A stretch of 64,000 nucleotides of DNA from Gottschalkia purinilytica (GCF_001190785.1 NZ_LGSS01000002.1:186001-250000), one strand, 5' to 3'. Positions 32,770-41,778 are shown, numbered from the stretch's first letter. Numbers and translations: made by a program. Notes: a model not told the origin generated them from the sequence alone.

Positions 32770-33796
32770 CTTTTACCTCCTCATATACTTTTGTAACATC
32801 TTTTGTACTTTCTCTTATAATTAGTTCTGTTTTAAATTTGATTATTTTTTTCTTAATTTTTTTACCTTTAATGCGAGTTATAAGCATTTTTGCAGATTCT
32901 GCTCCCATATCATATATAGGTTGTTTTACAGTTGTAAGCTCTGGCTCTAATATTTGTGATATTTGTACATCGTCAAATCCTATTACAGATATATCATCAG
33001 GAATTTTAAGTCCAAGTAATTTTGCTGCTTTATATACTCCATAAGCCATCATATCATTGAATGCAAATATTGCTGTTACATTTTGTTTTTCTAAAAGCTC
33101 AGTAGCGGCATCTGCTCCTCCTGTAATCTTATAGTTACTTTCAATTACCAAATCTTCATTAAAGTCAATACCTGCTTCCTTTAGAGCTTTTTTATATCCA
33201 TTAAAACGTTCTTCAGACTCTTTTGTATTTAATGGTCCTGTTATACATCCGATTTTTTTATGACCTAGACTTATTAAGTAATTTGTAGCATCATAACCGC
33301 CTTTGAAGTTTTCTATAAATACTCCAAAGGTATTCTCATAATCTATTCTTCTATCCATTAATATTACTGGTACTCCACTTTTTATAAGTTCTAAAATATG
33401 TTCATGGCTGTGTGTAGATGCACCTGTAAATATTATTCCATCTACACGTTTTTCATTTAATAAAGAAATATATTTTTTTTCTTTATCAGGATCGTCGTCA
33501 GTGTTACATAAAATAACACTATATCCTTCTTTACTAGCTATATCTTCTACTCCTCTTGCTAAGTCCGGAAAAAATGGATTTATAATATCTGGTATGATAA
33601 GACCAATAGAGCTTGTCCTCTTAGTTACTAAGCTTCTTGCTAGAGCATTTGGTTGGTATCCTAATTCTTTAACTAAATCTAATATCCTCTTTCGTGTTTC
33701 TTCTCCAACACCTTCATACTTATTGTTAATAACTCTTGAAACAGTGGTAGTAGAAACATTTGCCAATTTAGCTATATCCTTGATTGTAACAGTCAA
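32762..33796 (-). CDS. LacI-family repressor of the nucleoside operon
   Basis: The 344-residue regulator has an N-terminal helix-turn-helix (TIKDIAKLANVSTTTVSRVIN), a hinge helix with PNALARSL, and a periplasmic-binding-like ligand domain resembling RbsR/PurR. It heads the operon it is likely to control, and a palindromic operator covers its promoter. The inducer is probably a nucleoside or ribose. The start is TTG after GGAAGTGAG. Confidence 0.93.
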   Translation of the reverse strand: MTVTIKDIAKLANVSTTTVSRVINNKYEGVGEETRKRILDLVKELGYQPNALARSLVTKRTSSIGLIIPDIINPFFPDLARGVEDIASKEGYSVILCNTDDDPDKEKKYISLLNEKRVDGIIFTGASTHSHEHILELIKSGVPVILMDRRIDYENTFGVFIENFKGGYDATNYLISLGHKKIGCITGPLNTKESEERFNGYKKALKEAGIDFNEDLVIESNYKITGGADAATELLEKQNVTAIFAFNDMMAYGVYKAAKLLGLKIPDDISVIGFDDVQISQILEPELTTVKQPIYDMGAESAKMLITRIKGKKIKKKIIKFKTELIIRESTKDVTKVYEEVKDE

Positions 33797-33854
33797 CTCT
33801 TTCTCACTTCCTTTATACTAACTAATAAACGTAGTTTGTCAGTCAGCAGAGCAA

Positions 33855-33889
33855 TTTAGTTAAACGTTTTAGTTAAACGTTTAACTAAA
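33855..33889. promoter_or_regulatory. LacI-type operator, overlapping double site
   Basis: A perfect 22-bp palindrome centred on AAAC/GTTT (33868-33889, half site TTTAGTTAAAC) is preceded by a second copy of the half site (33855-33865), 13 bases away centre to centre. It starts right after the -10 box and covers the expected transcription start. Confidence 0.88.
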
Positions 33890-33917
33890 TTGTAAAAAAA
33901 TAATAACTTTTTGTCAA
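33889..33917 (-). promoter_or_regulatory. Promoter of the nucleoside operon
   Basis: TTGACA (33912-33917), exactly 17 bases and TACAAT (33889-33894) on the minus strand. The downstream operator would block initiation when the LacI protein is bound. Confidence 0.85.
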
Positions 33918-33933
33918 TATCTTTGTTCTCTCA

Positions 33934-34848
33934 TCAATTTTCAGCTTTATTACCATAGTATACTGTTCCCCATACTCCAACTAATATCATTATTGCTCCT
34001 ACTAAATGAAACCAATAAAAGTCTTCTTTCATTATCACAACTCCAGCTATGATGGATACTATAGTTGACAGATTTGTAAACACCGCTGCCTGAGAAGCTT
34101 CTAGTTTAGATAATGTATAGTTCGTCATAAAAAAAGCTATTACTGATGCCATTATACCTAGATAGATGATAGGAATAAGTACGTCTATATTAGCTAAAGG
34201 CTTAAGATATATAGATAAATTACCTGATATAATGTGCTGAGATATCCCAATAATATTGTATGTTATAGCTCCAACCCACATCATAACGAAAGTTATTTCT
34301 ACTGGACTAAACTGTGCTGAGGCTTTTCTTGAGGATATATTGAAAGCTGCTGAACATAACACCGCAAATAATAGTAATATTATACCTGTGAAGTTGCCAT
34401 TTGACTCAGTATGTCCTTTCATAACATTGATGAAAACAACACCTAAAACTGAAAGACCTATAAAAACATACTGCATTGAAGTTGGTTTCTCCTTTAAAAA
34501 TACTGCTCCAAATAATGCTACAAATACAGGTATAAGTGCTATCATCATTCCTGCTTCTGATGATGACGTACGATTAACTCCCAAAGCTTCAAATATATAA
34601 TAAGCTAAAGGCTGAAAAAAAGCTACTAGTAAAATCATACGTATGTTTTTTCCTTTTAGTTTTACTTTTATAATTCCTAAGACTTGTAATAATGTTAAAG
34701 CCAATGCTGCCATTAAGAATCTAAACGCTATTAACTGCATGGGATCTAACGAATCTAGTCCTTTTTTAGTAAACATAAAAGAAAACCCAAATATTACTGA
34801 ATGTATTATAGCAGCAATTATAGGTAAATATCTTTTTTTACTTTCCAA
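33934..34848 (-). CDS. DMT-family (EamA) permease
   Basis: The 304-residue protein has ten hydrophobic helices in two EamA halves (about 5-140 and 150-295), with the usual SLDPMQLIAFRFLMAA and FSPVEITFVMMWVGA starts. These carriers move amino acids, nucleotide-sugar-like or other metabolites, mostly outward; the substrate is unknown. It lies upstream of the nucleoside promoter with no terminator between them, and is probably a separate unit. TTG start after AAGGAT. Confidence 0.88.
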   Translation of the reverse strand: MESKKRYLPIIAAIIHSVIFGFSFMFTKKGLDSLDPMQLIAFRFLMAALALTLLQVLGIIKVKLKGKNIRMILLVAFFQPLAYYIFEALGVNRTSSSEAGMMIALIPVFVALFGAVFLKEKPTSMQYVFIGLSVLGVVFINVMKGHTESNGNFTGIILLLFAVLCSAAFNISSRKASAQFSPVEITFVMMWVGAITYNIIGISQHIISGNLSIYLKPLANIDVLIPIIYLGIMASVIAFFMTNYTLSKLEASQAAVFTNLSTIVSIIAGVVIMKEDFYWFHLVGAIMILVGVWGTVYYGNKAEN

Positions 34849-34998
34849 GTTCTCACATCCTTTTTATTATAATTTTTCAAAAATATATTACATATAGCAA
34901 CTCATATATTTTTTAGTAATAATTTATGGAGTAAATTTTTTTAGGTTATGAGACAAATATATTCTATTTAAAATTTCTATATATTGCAATATAAAAAC

Positions 34999-35030
34999 AA
35001 AAAGAAAGTCGAAATTTCGACTTTCTTTTT
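34999..35030 (-). terminator. Terminator of the fba-transaldolase unit
   Basis: AAAAAGAAAGTCGAAA is followed directly by its complement and then by a T-rich stretch on the minus strand, about 55 bases past the transaldolase stop. Confidence 0.88.
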
Positions 35031-35084
35031 TATACCAAGTGAGCTATGCTAACTATTAAATTTATATTGATATATTTTAAATTC

Positions 35085-35729
35085 TTACTTTCCTACAGTT
35101 TCCCAGTCTTTAAGAAACTTATCTATTCCTATATCAGTCATTGGATGCTTAACCATAGCTTCAAATACCTTATATGGGACTGTAGCTATATGTGCACCTT
35201 CCCTAGCTGATTCAAGTACATGCATAGGTGTTCTTATACTTGCTGAAATTATTTCTGTATCTATATCATGTATTTCAAAAACTTCAGCTATCTCCGATAT
35301 TATGTTAATACCTGCATTACCTATGTCATCCATTCTACCTACAAACGGACTAACATAAGTAGCCCCTGCTCTAGCTGCTAGCAGAGCTTGGTTGGCACAA
35401 AATACCAGTGTAACGTTAGTCTTTACTCCCTTTGACGCTAAGACCTTAACAGCTTTTAATCCTTCACTCGTCATAGGAACTTTTATAACTATATTGTCAT
35501 GTATTTTAACTAATTCTTCTGCTTCTTTGACCATTTCATCTGACTTTAAACTTATAACTTCAGCACTTATTGGTCCATCTACAATAGATGTGATTTCTTT
35601 TATAACTTCTTTGAAGTCTCTGCCTTCTTTTGCTATAAGAGATGGATTAGTAGTAACGCCACATATTACTCCCCAGTCATTTATCTCTCTTATCTCATCT
35701 ATATTAGCAGTATCAATAAAAAGCTTCAT
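35085..35729 (-). CDS. Transaldolase / fructose-6-phosphate aldolase family
   Basis: This class I aldolase family member has 214 residues, the short TalA/FSA form. It shows [13 protein letters not shown], the Schiff-base Lys in [14 protein letters not shown], and [12 protein letters not shown]. Neighbours and length fit ywjH-type transaldolase, which moves dihydroxyacetone units in the pentose phosphate pathway; true FSA activity is the alternative. I use the second of two adjacent ATGs (35729), seven bases after AAAGGAG. Confidence 0.9.
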   Translation of the reverse strand: MKLFIDTANIDEIREINDWGVICGVTTNPSLIAKEGRDFKEVIKEITSIVDGPISAEVISLKSDEMVKEAEELVKIHDNIVIKVPMTSEGLKAVKVLASKGVKTNVTLVFCANQALLAARAGATYVSPFVGRMDDIGNAGINIISEIAEVFEIHDIDTEIISASIRTPMHVLESAREGAHIATVPYKVFEAMVKHPMTDIGIDKFLKDWETVGK

Positions 35730-35748
35730 CATACCACTCCTTTATGGT

Positions 35749-36600
35749 TTATGCTCTACCATTTGATCCAAATATTATCATTTTTTCAGCTATAGCTTTT
35801 CTCATTTCTTCTTTAGCAGGTCCTAAGATTTTTCTTGGATCGTATTCATTAGGATTTCCTGTTATAACTTTAGTAACTCCTTTAGCAAAAGCCATTCTAA
35901 CATCTGTATCTATATTTATCTTACTAACACCTATACTTATAGCTTTTTTAAGGCTTTCTTCAGGCACTCCTGATGATCCGTGTAATACTATAGGTATAGC
36001 TATTCTTTCTCTTATAGTTTTAAGTCTATCAAAATCAAGTTTTGGTTCTCCTTTGTATGGACCATGAGCCGTTCCTATAGCTATTGCTAAGGAATCAACA
36101 CCTGTTTCTTCAACAAATTTTGCAGCTTCATCTGGATCTGTAAATGTAGCTTCTCTCTCGTCTACTGTTATATCGTCTTCAGTTCCTCCAATTTTTCCAA
36201 GTTCAGCTTCAACTGACACTCCAACTGGACTTGCTACTTCTATAACTTTTTTAGTTATAGCTATATTATCTTCTAATGCATATTTAGAACCATCTATCAT
36301 AACTGACGTGAATCCATATCTTATGCATTTCATTATTTGGTTAAAATCCGTACCATGATCTAGATGAATAGCCACAGGAACAGACGCATTACGAGCTGCT
36401 ATTTTAGCTAATTCTGCTATATATTCAACTCCTGCATATTTCAATCCACCTTGACTTGCTTGTAATATAACTGGTGATTTTGTTTCCTCTGCTGCCTCTA
36501 TAATAGCTTGTACTATCTCCATATTATTAACATTAAAAGCTCCTACTGCATAACCATTCTTTTGAGCATCATCTAACAACTCTCTACCTGTTACTAGCAT
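35749..36600 (-). CDS. fba: Fructose-1,6-bisphosphate aldolase, class II
   Basis: The zinc enzyme of glycolysis and gluconeogenesis has 283 residues. IHLDHGTD (catalytic Asp81, Zn His82), GTAHGPYKG (His) and LHGSSGVPEE are intact. It lies 19 bases before the transaldolase gene, as in Bacillus (fbaA-ywjH), and has a GAGGAGG site. Confidence 0.95.
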   Translation of the reverse strand: MLVTGRELLDDAQKNGYAVGAFNVNNMEIVQAIIEAAEETKSPVILQASQGGLKYAGVEYIAELAKIAARNASVPVAIHLDHGTDFNQIMKCIRYGFTSVMIDGSKYALEDNIAITKKVIEVASPVGVSVEAELGKIGGTEDDITVDEREATFTDPDEAAKFVEETGVDSLAIAIGTAHGPYKGEPKLDFDRLKTIRERIAIPIVLHGSSGVPEESLKKAISIGVSKINIDTDVRMAFAKGVTKVITGNPNEYDPRKILGPAKEEMRKAIAEKMIIFGSNGRA

Positions 36601-36627
36601 TAATATTTCCTCCTCTGATTATTGTAA

Positions 36628-37281
36628 TTATTTATTCTTATCATTATTTTTTATAGCATCTATACATTCAAATCTATGTTGATGCATTGTTATCATGCAT
36701 TTGTCAGACACGTTGCTATAATCTTCTTCATTTTCTGCATATACAACCTTTATACTTTGACAGTTAGTACACTTAACTTCTATTCTATCAGAAAATATTT
36801 CTATAGTAATATCTTGTTTTCCACAATCACAAGTTATTCTATTATTATCTTTAAGCCATTTTACTTTCTCCAGGCACCTAATCATTATATCATAGTTAGT
36901 AAAATATTCTTTTAAATCTATTTCATTTATAATATCTATAGTGTTATTTTCATAGTTTGATATATTTTTATTTACTATATCACTATTACCCATGAAACAA
37001 ATTTCCATTCCTGTATCAGTACATCTAGAAATTATACCTTTTTTTATTATATATCTCAATGAATATTTAAATATATGAACTTCTTGACAATCTATACAAT
37101 TTATTTCTAACCATATTGATTTCGTATCTCTAGCCTTTATTATAGCATTTGTATCACCACACGAACAATTTACCATATATCTTTTATTATTATATAAATC
37201 AAAAAATGATAAGTTCTGTACATTCAATCTACCACAAGAGCTACAAGTCACAGCAAATGCTAAATTAGTATCAACTACCAC
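36628..37281 (-). CDS. Cys-rich zinc-ribbon-like protein of unknown function
   Basis: The 217-residue soluble protein has Cys pairs in CSSC, CSC, CIDC, CDC and CTNC, arranged as two or three knuckles, the first near the N-terminus and the last near residue 180. There is no signal peptide. I do not recognise a named family; zinc binding and nucleic-acid or protein contacts are plausible. I place the start at the GTG at 37281, after the GGGGG site, rather than at the TTG at 37305 that precedes it. It is 27 bases upstream of fba and probably co-transcribed with it. Confidence 0.75.
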   Translation of the reverse strand: MVVDTNLAFAVTCSSCGRLNVQNLSFFDLYNNKRYMVNCSCGDTNAIIKARDTKSIWLEINCIDCQEVHIFKYSLRYIIKKGIISRCTDTGMEICFMGNSDIVNKNISNYENNTIDIINEIDLKEYFTNYDIMIRCLEKVKWLKDNNRITCDCGKQDITIEIFSDRIEVKCTNCQSIKVVYAENEEDYSNVSDKCMITMHQHRFECIDAIKNNDKNK

Positions 37282-37385
37282 ACTAAATGGCACCCCCTTA
37301 CTCAATATATTTATTCTTCATAAAAATTTTAATTCCTTCTTAACAAAATTATAAAGAATTTGACAAAATAATAAAAGATATATTT

Positions 37386-37420
37386 AAAAGAGCTATTGCT
37401 TATAAGGCAATAGCTCTTTT
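37386..37420 (-). terminator. Terminator of the receiver gene
   Basis: AAAAGAGCTATTGC/GCAATAGCTCTTTT overlaps the last codons and stop of the receiver gene. Confidence 0.85.
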
Positions 37421-37780
37421 TGATATAGTCGTAATTTTCTTTAGTTTATCTTTAATTGTTTCTACATCGAAGGGTTTTTTCACTATAAAGTCAGGATTTA
37501 GTCTACTGATTTCTTTCATTTTGTCATCTTCAGAATATCCAGTTAACATTATGAATTTCGTACTACTATGGAACTGTCTTATAACTTTAAGTACTTCTGT
37601 TCCTAACATGTCGTCTAAGTTCATGTCAAGCATTACTATGTTAGGATTAAATACTTTTGCAAGTTCTATTGCTTCCTTACCGCTACCTACGGTAATTACG
37701 TCATACTCATCTTTAAGTATTTCCTTTAATAGTAACCTTACTCCAGATTGATCATCTACACATAACACTCTAGATCTCAT
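37400..37780 (-). CDS. Stand-alone response-regulator receiver (Spo0F-like)
   Basis: The 126-residue receiver has no output domain. Acidic pocket Asp9/Asp10, phosphoacceptor Asp52 (MLDMNLDD), Thr80 and Lys101/102 (VKKPF) are all present. Its position before fba matches spo0F in Bacillus, where it relays phosphate in the sporulation phosphorelay. Many Clostridia lack that relay, so the partner kinase is open. A GGGGGAGGG site precedes the ATG. Confidence 0.88.
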   Translation of the reverse strand: MRSRVLCVDDQSGVRLLLKEILKDEYDVITVGSGKEAIELAKVFNPNIVMLDMNLDDMLGTEVLKVIRQFHSSTKFIMLTGYSEDDKMKEISRLNPDFIVKKPFDVETIKDKLKKITTISKRAIAL

Positions 37781-37801
37781 AATGTTCCCTCCCCCTGGTT
37801 T

Positions 37802-37825
37802 GGTAATATTTTACTTCATATTACC
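37802..37825 (-). promoter_or_regulatory. Hairpin in the receiver leader
   Basis: GGTAATAT/ATATTACC around an eight-base loop lies 22 bases before the receiver start and just upstream of its ribosome site. It could be a regulator-binding palindrome or an RNA hairpin. Confidence 0.4.
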
Positions 37826-37870
37826 CACAAGGTTAATATTCTTTATATGTCATAAATTTCCTTCATTTTT

Positions 37871-37911
37871 TTGTAACCTTTCATGCTTTATTTATAACCT
37901 TTTATGCTTTT
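37871..37911. repeat. 21-bp direct repeat upstream of the receiver gene
   Basis: TTGTAACCTTTCATGCTTTA and TTATAACCTTTTATGCTTTT follow each other with a 21-base period, two turns of the helix, in the 153-base gap between the receiver and the SLH gene. Confidence 0.6.
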
Positions 37912-37933
37912 TGACAACTTCATGTAATGACTT

Positions 37934-39784
37934 TTACTTAGCATATTGAGTTATCATTATAGTTTTTGCTAATAATATAGTTCCATCAAAGTCTCCTAGT
38001 ACAAACACTTTGTCGCCTTTAGATAAACTACTAATTCCTTTTTCTCTACCATCTGTATCTAGTATTTTCGTACGATTGTCTATCATTATCGTTATACTTT
38101 GTTTTTCATCGTCTTGGGAGGAAACAGTTATTCCTATTATATCTGCATTTTTGTTTATATAACTTACAACCCCATTGTAGCTATCTTTTCTGTCTATTGA
38201 TTTTGCATCTATACGAGTTACTTCTTCACCTTCTATCTCAAGGTTTATATAGTATTCTAGCTTAAGATTATATATACTACTTCTTTCATTATCTACATAT
38301 ATTGTAGATTGTTTTGGAATATAATAAGTTACTGTTTTTTTATCTTTATTTAATATAGTTATTTCAGCTTTATTAGCTGATATTGAAATTCCTTTTATAA
38401 CCCCTTCATCTTTCGACTTTACTGTTGAAGCGTATATATCAACTATAACGTTATATTCAACTTCAACATCAACTTTATCTCCTCTTCTTAGATCAGTAAC
38501 ACCACTTGATTTTTTATCTCTATATATTTTAGCTTTTGAATCTATTGAATACTCATATACATCTTTATATTTATCTTCTATTACTAATACAGGTTCTGGA
38601 TTATACTTTATCTCTTTTATAGTTCCCTCTATATTTCTTATTTTACTTTCAGCTTTTATTTCTATTATCTTGCTATTTTTCACTTTTATCTTTGCATTAT
38701 CGCCTTCTTTTATATCCCATAAATTAGCTTTTTTATTATCAAGAGTTACGCTTATATCATTGTCCATAACAAAAGTCTTTTTATCTGTCTTTCCATCTTT
38801 TTTATATTCTATTGTTAATGCACCAGGATATGCTGAAGTAACCTTAGATACTGTTCCTTCATAGTTTTCGTTTATACTTTCAGCTGATATTGAAACAGCT
38901 CTTAAATCTTTTGTAACTTTAGCTGTTACATTAAGCCCCTCTACAAGATCAGATATACCTGCGTTTTTGTTATCAAGGTTTATGATAGTTCTACCGTCAG
39001 CCTTATATGAAACTTTTATACCTCTATCATTTTCTATAGTTACATATGATTCACTGTCAAATCTTAATATACTAGTTATAGTTCCTTTTACAGTAGTAGT
39101 CTCTTTATCTACGTCATTATTTTTTAAATAGTCAAAAGCAACTGAAATTACCTTTGCTGTCATAGCTCTGTTCATAGTTGATTTTGGACTAAAGTTTCCA
39201 GAACCATCTCCTTGTTTATCTATAACTCCTTTATCTAACATAACCTCTACATAAGGAGCTGCTTGAGGCGATATAAGATGTTTATCTTTAAATGGTAGGT
39301 TAAGATTAACCTTTTTGTTAGCCTCTTCTTCTAATCCCATAACTTTAGTTAAATACACACATATTTCTTCTTTTGTAGCTGGAACTTCTTTATTTTTACT
39401 ATCATAAAGTGTTTTGACCATATCTTGATTTATTATTCCTTTTGAAAGGGCTATTGCTACTCCACCTTTATACCATTCTGGAACTTTTGAACTATCAAGT
39501 ACTCCTTTATATGTTTGTCTAGCTTGTTGTATTTCACTATTAGTAGCCTTAAAAAGTCTTGTTGATAGTACTATAGCTTGTACCTTAGATACGTCTTCTA
39601 GTGGTCTAAATGTACCATCGTCATATCCTGCAATTATTCCTTCTTTATTCATACTATCTATAAACTGTCTTGCCCAGTAATCATTCGAAACATCTTTAAA
39701 AGCACTTGCATATGCTCCTTGAGTAGTTATGGTAATTAACGTAGCTAGTGCTATAGAAGCTACTTTTTTATTCTTCAATTTCAT
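37934..39784 (-). CDS. SLH-domain surface protein with beta-repeat body
   Basis: The 616-residue protein has a signal peptide (cleavage near YASA), then S-layer homology modules in residues 27-210 (FKDVSNDYWARQFIDSM, GIIAGYDDGTFRP, and a third ending GNFSPKSTMNRAM). The rest is a chain of five or six similar beta units of about 65 residues with phrases such as KNAGISDLVEGLNVTA and KSSGVTDLRRGDKVDV. SLH modules bind pyruvylated wall polymer, so it is surface-attached. GGAGG site before the ATG. No terminator is seen after it. Confidence 0.88.
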   Translation of the reverse strand: MKLKNKKVASIALATLITITTQGAYASAFKDVSNDYWARQFIDSMNKEGIIAGYDDGTFRPLEDVSKVQAIVLSTRLFKATNSEIQQARQTYKGVLDSSKVPEWYKGGVAIALSKGIINQDMVKTLYDSKNKEVPATKEEICVYLTKVMGLEEEANKKVNLNLPFKDKHLISPQAAPYVEVMLDKGVIDKQGDGSGNFSPKSTMNRAMTAKVISVAFDYLKNNDVDKETTTVKGTITSILRFDSESYVTIENDRGIKVSYKADGRTIINLDNKNAGISDLVEGLNVTAKVTKDLRAVSISAESINENYEGTVSKVTSAYPGALTIEYKKDGKTDKKTFVMDNDISVTLDNKKANLWDIKEGDNAKIKVKNSKIIEIKAESKIRNIEGTIKEIKYNPEPVLVIEDKYKDVYEYSIDSKAKIYRDKKSSGVTDLRRGDKVDVEVEYNVIVDIYASTVKSKDEGVIKGISISANKAEITILNKDKKTVTYYIPKQSTIYVDNERSSIYNLKLEYYINLEIEGEEVTRIDAKSIDRKDSYNGVVSYINKNADIIGITVSSQDDEKQSITIMIDNRTKILDTDGREKGISSLSKGDKVFVLGDFDGTILLAKTIMITQYAK

Positions 39785-39860
39785 GTTATCATCCTCCTTA
39801 GTTTTATGTTTTAATCATAACTATATATATTCTTTAACATTTATCATAATCCTTCCATAT

Positions 39861-39896
39861 ATGACAAAAGGTAGATACATATCTACCTTTTGTCAT
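39861..39896. terminator. Hairpin between two surface-protein genes
   Basis: ATGACAAAAGGTAGATA pairs with TATCTACCTTTTGTCAT. It lies just past the 39910 stop, so it serves the minus-strand gene, but the U run is on the plus-strand side. Confidence 0.65.
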
Positions 39897-39909
39897 TTTT
39901 ATGTAATAT

Positions 39910-40809
39910 TTATTCACTTATAGTTTGATCATCTTCTGTTTCAGTTGTATCATCTTCTATTTCAGTTTCTTTATCTTCTATTTCTATAGTCTCTGTTTCT
40001 TTATCCCATTCTACTTTTAATCCTAAGTTTTCAGCTATAAATCTAAGTGGTACATAAGTACGATTATTATATGTATTAGAAGGTACATCTAATTTTACTT
40101 CTTTGCCATTTACAATAGCTACATCACTACCTAGTTTTAATATTATCTCGTTTCCATTCTTAGTTATTTTAACTTCTTTAGTTTCCTTATTCCAATTTAC
40201 AGTTGCACCAAATCCTTCTGTTATAGCCCTAACTGGAATAAGTGTTCTTCCATCTTTTATAACTGGAGGAGTATCAAATTTAATATGCTTATCTTTAGAT
40301 ATAACATTTTCTACAGGTAATGTTTTTATATTTTTATGTAATTCTTTTAACTTCTCTGATATCTCTTGTATCTTTTTTATTTCATCTTCACTATATTTGC
40401 CCTTAGTAATATTTTTAAGTTCTTCCTTTATCTTTTTAATCTGTTCCTTTAATTCTTTTTCTGATTCTTTTGTCTCTTTCTCTTTCTGTTTTCTTTCAGC
40501 TTTTTCTTTTTCCTTTTCTGCCTTTTCTTTCTCTTTCTCTAACCTCTCCTTTTCCTTTCTTTCCTTCTTTTCTTGTTCTTTTGCTTGCTTTTCTCTTTCT
40601 TTTTCTTCTTTTTCTGCTTTTTTTCTTTCTTCTTTATTTTTATCCTTTATTTCCTTATCTTCTTTTTCTTTAACTTCCTTCTCTACTTTAGATTTTATTT
40701 CTTTATCTACATTATATTTTTCATCTTTTTTTGCTAACCCTGTAACTGTACTAGAAATAACTAGTGTTGAAACTAATAATAACGATGCTACTTTTTTTGC
40801 TCTTTTCAG
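39910..40809 (-). CDS. Secreted CuAO_N protein with Lys/Glu coiled coil, probable CTG start
   Basis: The 299-residue protein has a signal peptide (KRAKKVASLLLVSTLVIS), then about 120 residues made almost only of Lys, Glu and Asp (likely a single alpha-helix or coiled coil), then two CuAO_N halves (PVRAITEGFGATVNWNKET and VPLRFIAENLGLKVEWDKET). A spacer role holding the domain off the wall is likely. The only ribosome site (AGGAG) lies eight bases before a CTG, which fits the signal peptide; the GTG at 40818 overlaps the site. Confidence 0.8.
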   Translation of the reverse strand: MKRAKKVASLLLVSTLVISSTVTGLAKKDEKYNVDKEIKSKVEKEVKEKEDKEIKDKNKEERKKAEKEEKEREKQAKEQEKKERKEKERLEKEKEKAEKEKEKAERKQKEKETKESEKELKEQIKKIKEELKNITKGKYSEDEIKKIQEISEKLKELHKNIKTLPVENVISKDKHIKFDTPPVIKDGRTLIPVRAITEGFGATVNWNKETKEVKITKNGNEIILKLGSDVAIVNGKEVKLDVPSNTYNNRTYVPLRFIAENLGLKVEWDKETETIEIEDKETEIEDDTTETEDDQTISE

Positions 40810-40928
40810 AAAAACCACTCCTATACACTAAATTTATGTTTATATTACACCTTAGTACAATTATACACTTTTTTAGATATTTTGTCTTTATTTGTATATT
40901 ATTTTTTCAAATTTTAGAACATAAAAAA

Positions 40929-40955
40929 AGCTAGTAAGGTATTAACTTACTAGCT
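40929..40955 (-). terminator. Terminator of the unknown soluble gene
   Basis: AGCTAGTAAG/CTTACTAGCT with a seven-base loop and a T run on the minus strand, six bases past the stop at 40962. Confidence 0.88.
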
Positions 40956-40961
40956 AAACTT

Positions 40962-41633
40962 CTAAAGTACTAATCTCTTTTTTTCAAATACTTCTTCATT
41001 TACTGATATATATATTTTATCATTTTTCTTAAGCTTTGATATAGGCTTATCTGATTTTATCTTTATCGATCCTTCTTTGTTCACTAGATAATCCATAACT
41101 TCTCTTATCTCGGCTATTTTAACTCTTGTAGTTTTACTTATATGATCTACAGAGCATAAAAGATTGTTATTGTTATTAATTATAAGTGTAAGGATCATGT
41201 TTAATGCACTTTCATGTTTAAGCTCAAACTTTATATCTTCCAATACTTTTAGCTCTTCTTCATCAAGTTCCAAAACTTCCTCTGGTCTTTCTACAGGTAT
41301 ATTATACTTATAAACTGTGTTTCCTTCATCGTCTTTATCTATATTTATAAGTTTAAAGTTAACTAATAGGTCTAAGTCATCTTGTCTATTTTCTGGATAT
41401 TTTAATCCTAGCTTTCCCAATACCTCTTTTTTTTGCTCTAATACCTTATCTATAGTATTTTTTTCCTCTATATCAGCATCTAATATTGTTTTAGTAGCTT
41501 CTTCTCCTACAATATTTTGTTCATTTAAGTAACCTATAAGGATATATACTTTGTATGTAGTTTCTGGCATATATCTTGTCCATAAATAGTCATTTATCTC
41601 TATAGGTATAGTGACAGATTTTTGGTCATCCAT
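40962..41633 (-). CDS. Unknown soluble protein with possible winged-helix part
   Basis: I do not recognise the family. The 223-residue product has no signal peptide or membrane helix and is acidic in the middle (residues 110-140). Residues 158-195 (VDHISKTTRVKIAEIREVMDYL then a beta-like tail) could form a winged helix. It stands alone with its own terminator and an AGGAGG site. TTGACA and TATAAC about 90 bases upstream are 15 bases apart, a poor promoter spacing. Confidence 0.7.
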   Translation of the reverse strand: MDDQKSVTIPIEINDYLWTRYMPETTYKVYILIGYLNEQNIVGEEATKTILDADIEEKNTIDKVLEQKKEVLGKLGLKYPENRQDDLDLLVNFKLINIDKDDEGNTVYKYNIPVERPEEVLELDEEELKVLEDIKFELKHESALNMILTLIINNNNNLLCSVDHISKTTRVKIAEIREVMDYLVNKEGSIKIKSDKPISKLKKNDKIYISVNEEVFEKKRLVL

Positions 41634-41740
41634 ATAAATTTCCTCCTATATTCTCTACCTATCCAAACAGTATTTTCATTAAATATAATCCTATATTGGT
41701 ATTTTATAGATATATATATAGGTTATAATATATAAAATAA

Positions 41741-41778
41741 GATGTCAATTAGGCCTAATAGCTCATAATAGACATCTT
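41741..41778 (-). promoter_or_regulatory. Stem-loop upstream of the unknown soluble gene
   Basis: AAGATGTC/GACATCTT encloses a TTAGGCCTAA palindrome, followed on the minus strand by ATTTTAT. It may be a weak second terminator or a leader element. Its right arm overlaps the TTGACA box just noted. Confidence 0.4.

Noticed and set aside
40103..40831. Long plus-strand ORF rich in Ser and Phe
   Set aside because: It is the antisense of the Lys/Glu-rich coil; the composition follows from GAA/AAA codons on the other strand, and no ribosome site is present.
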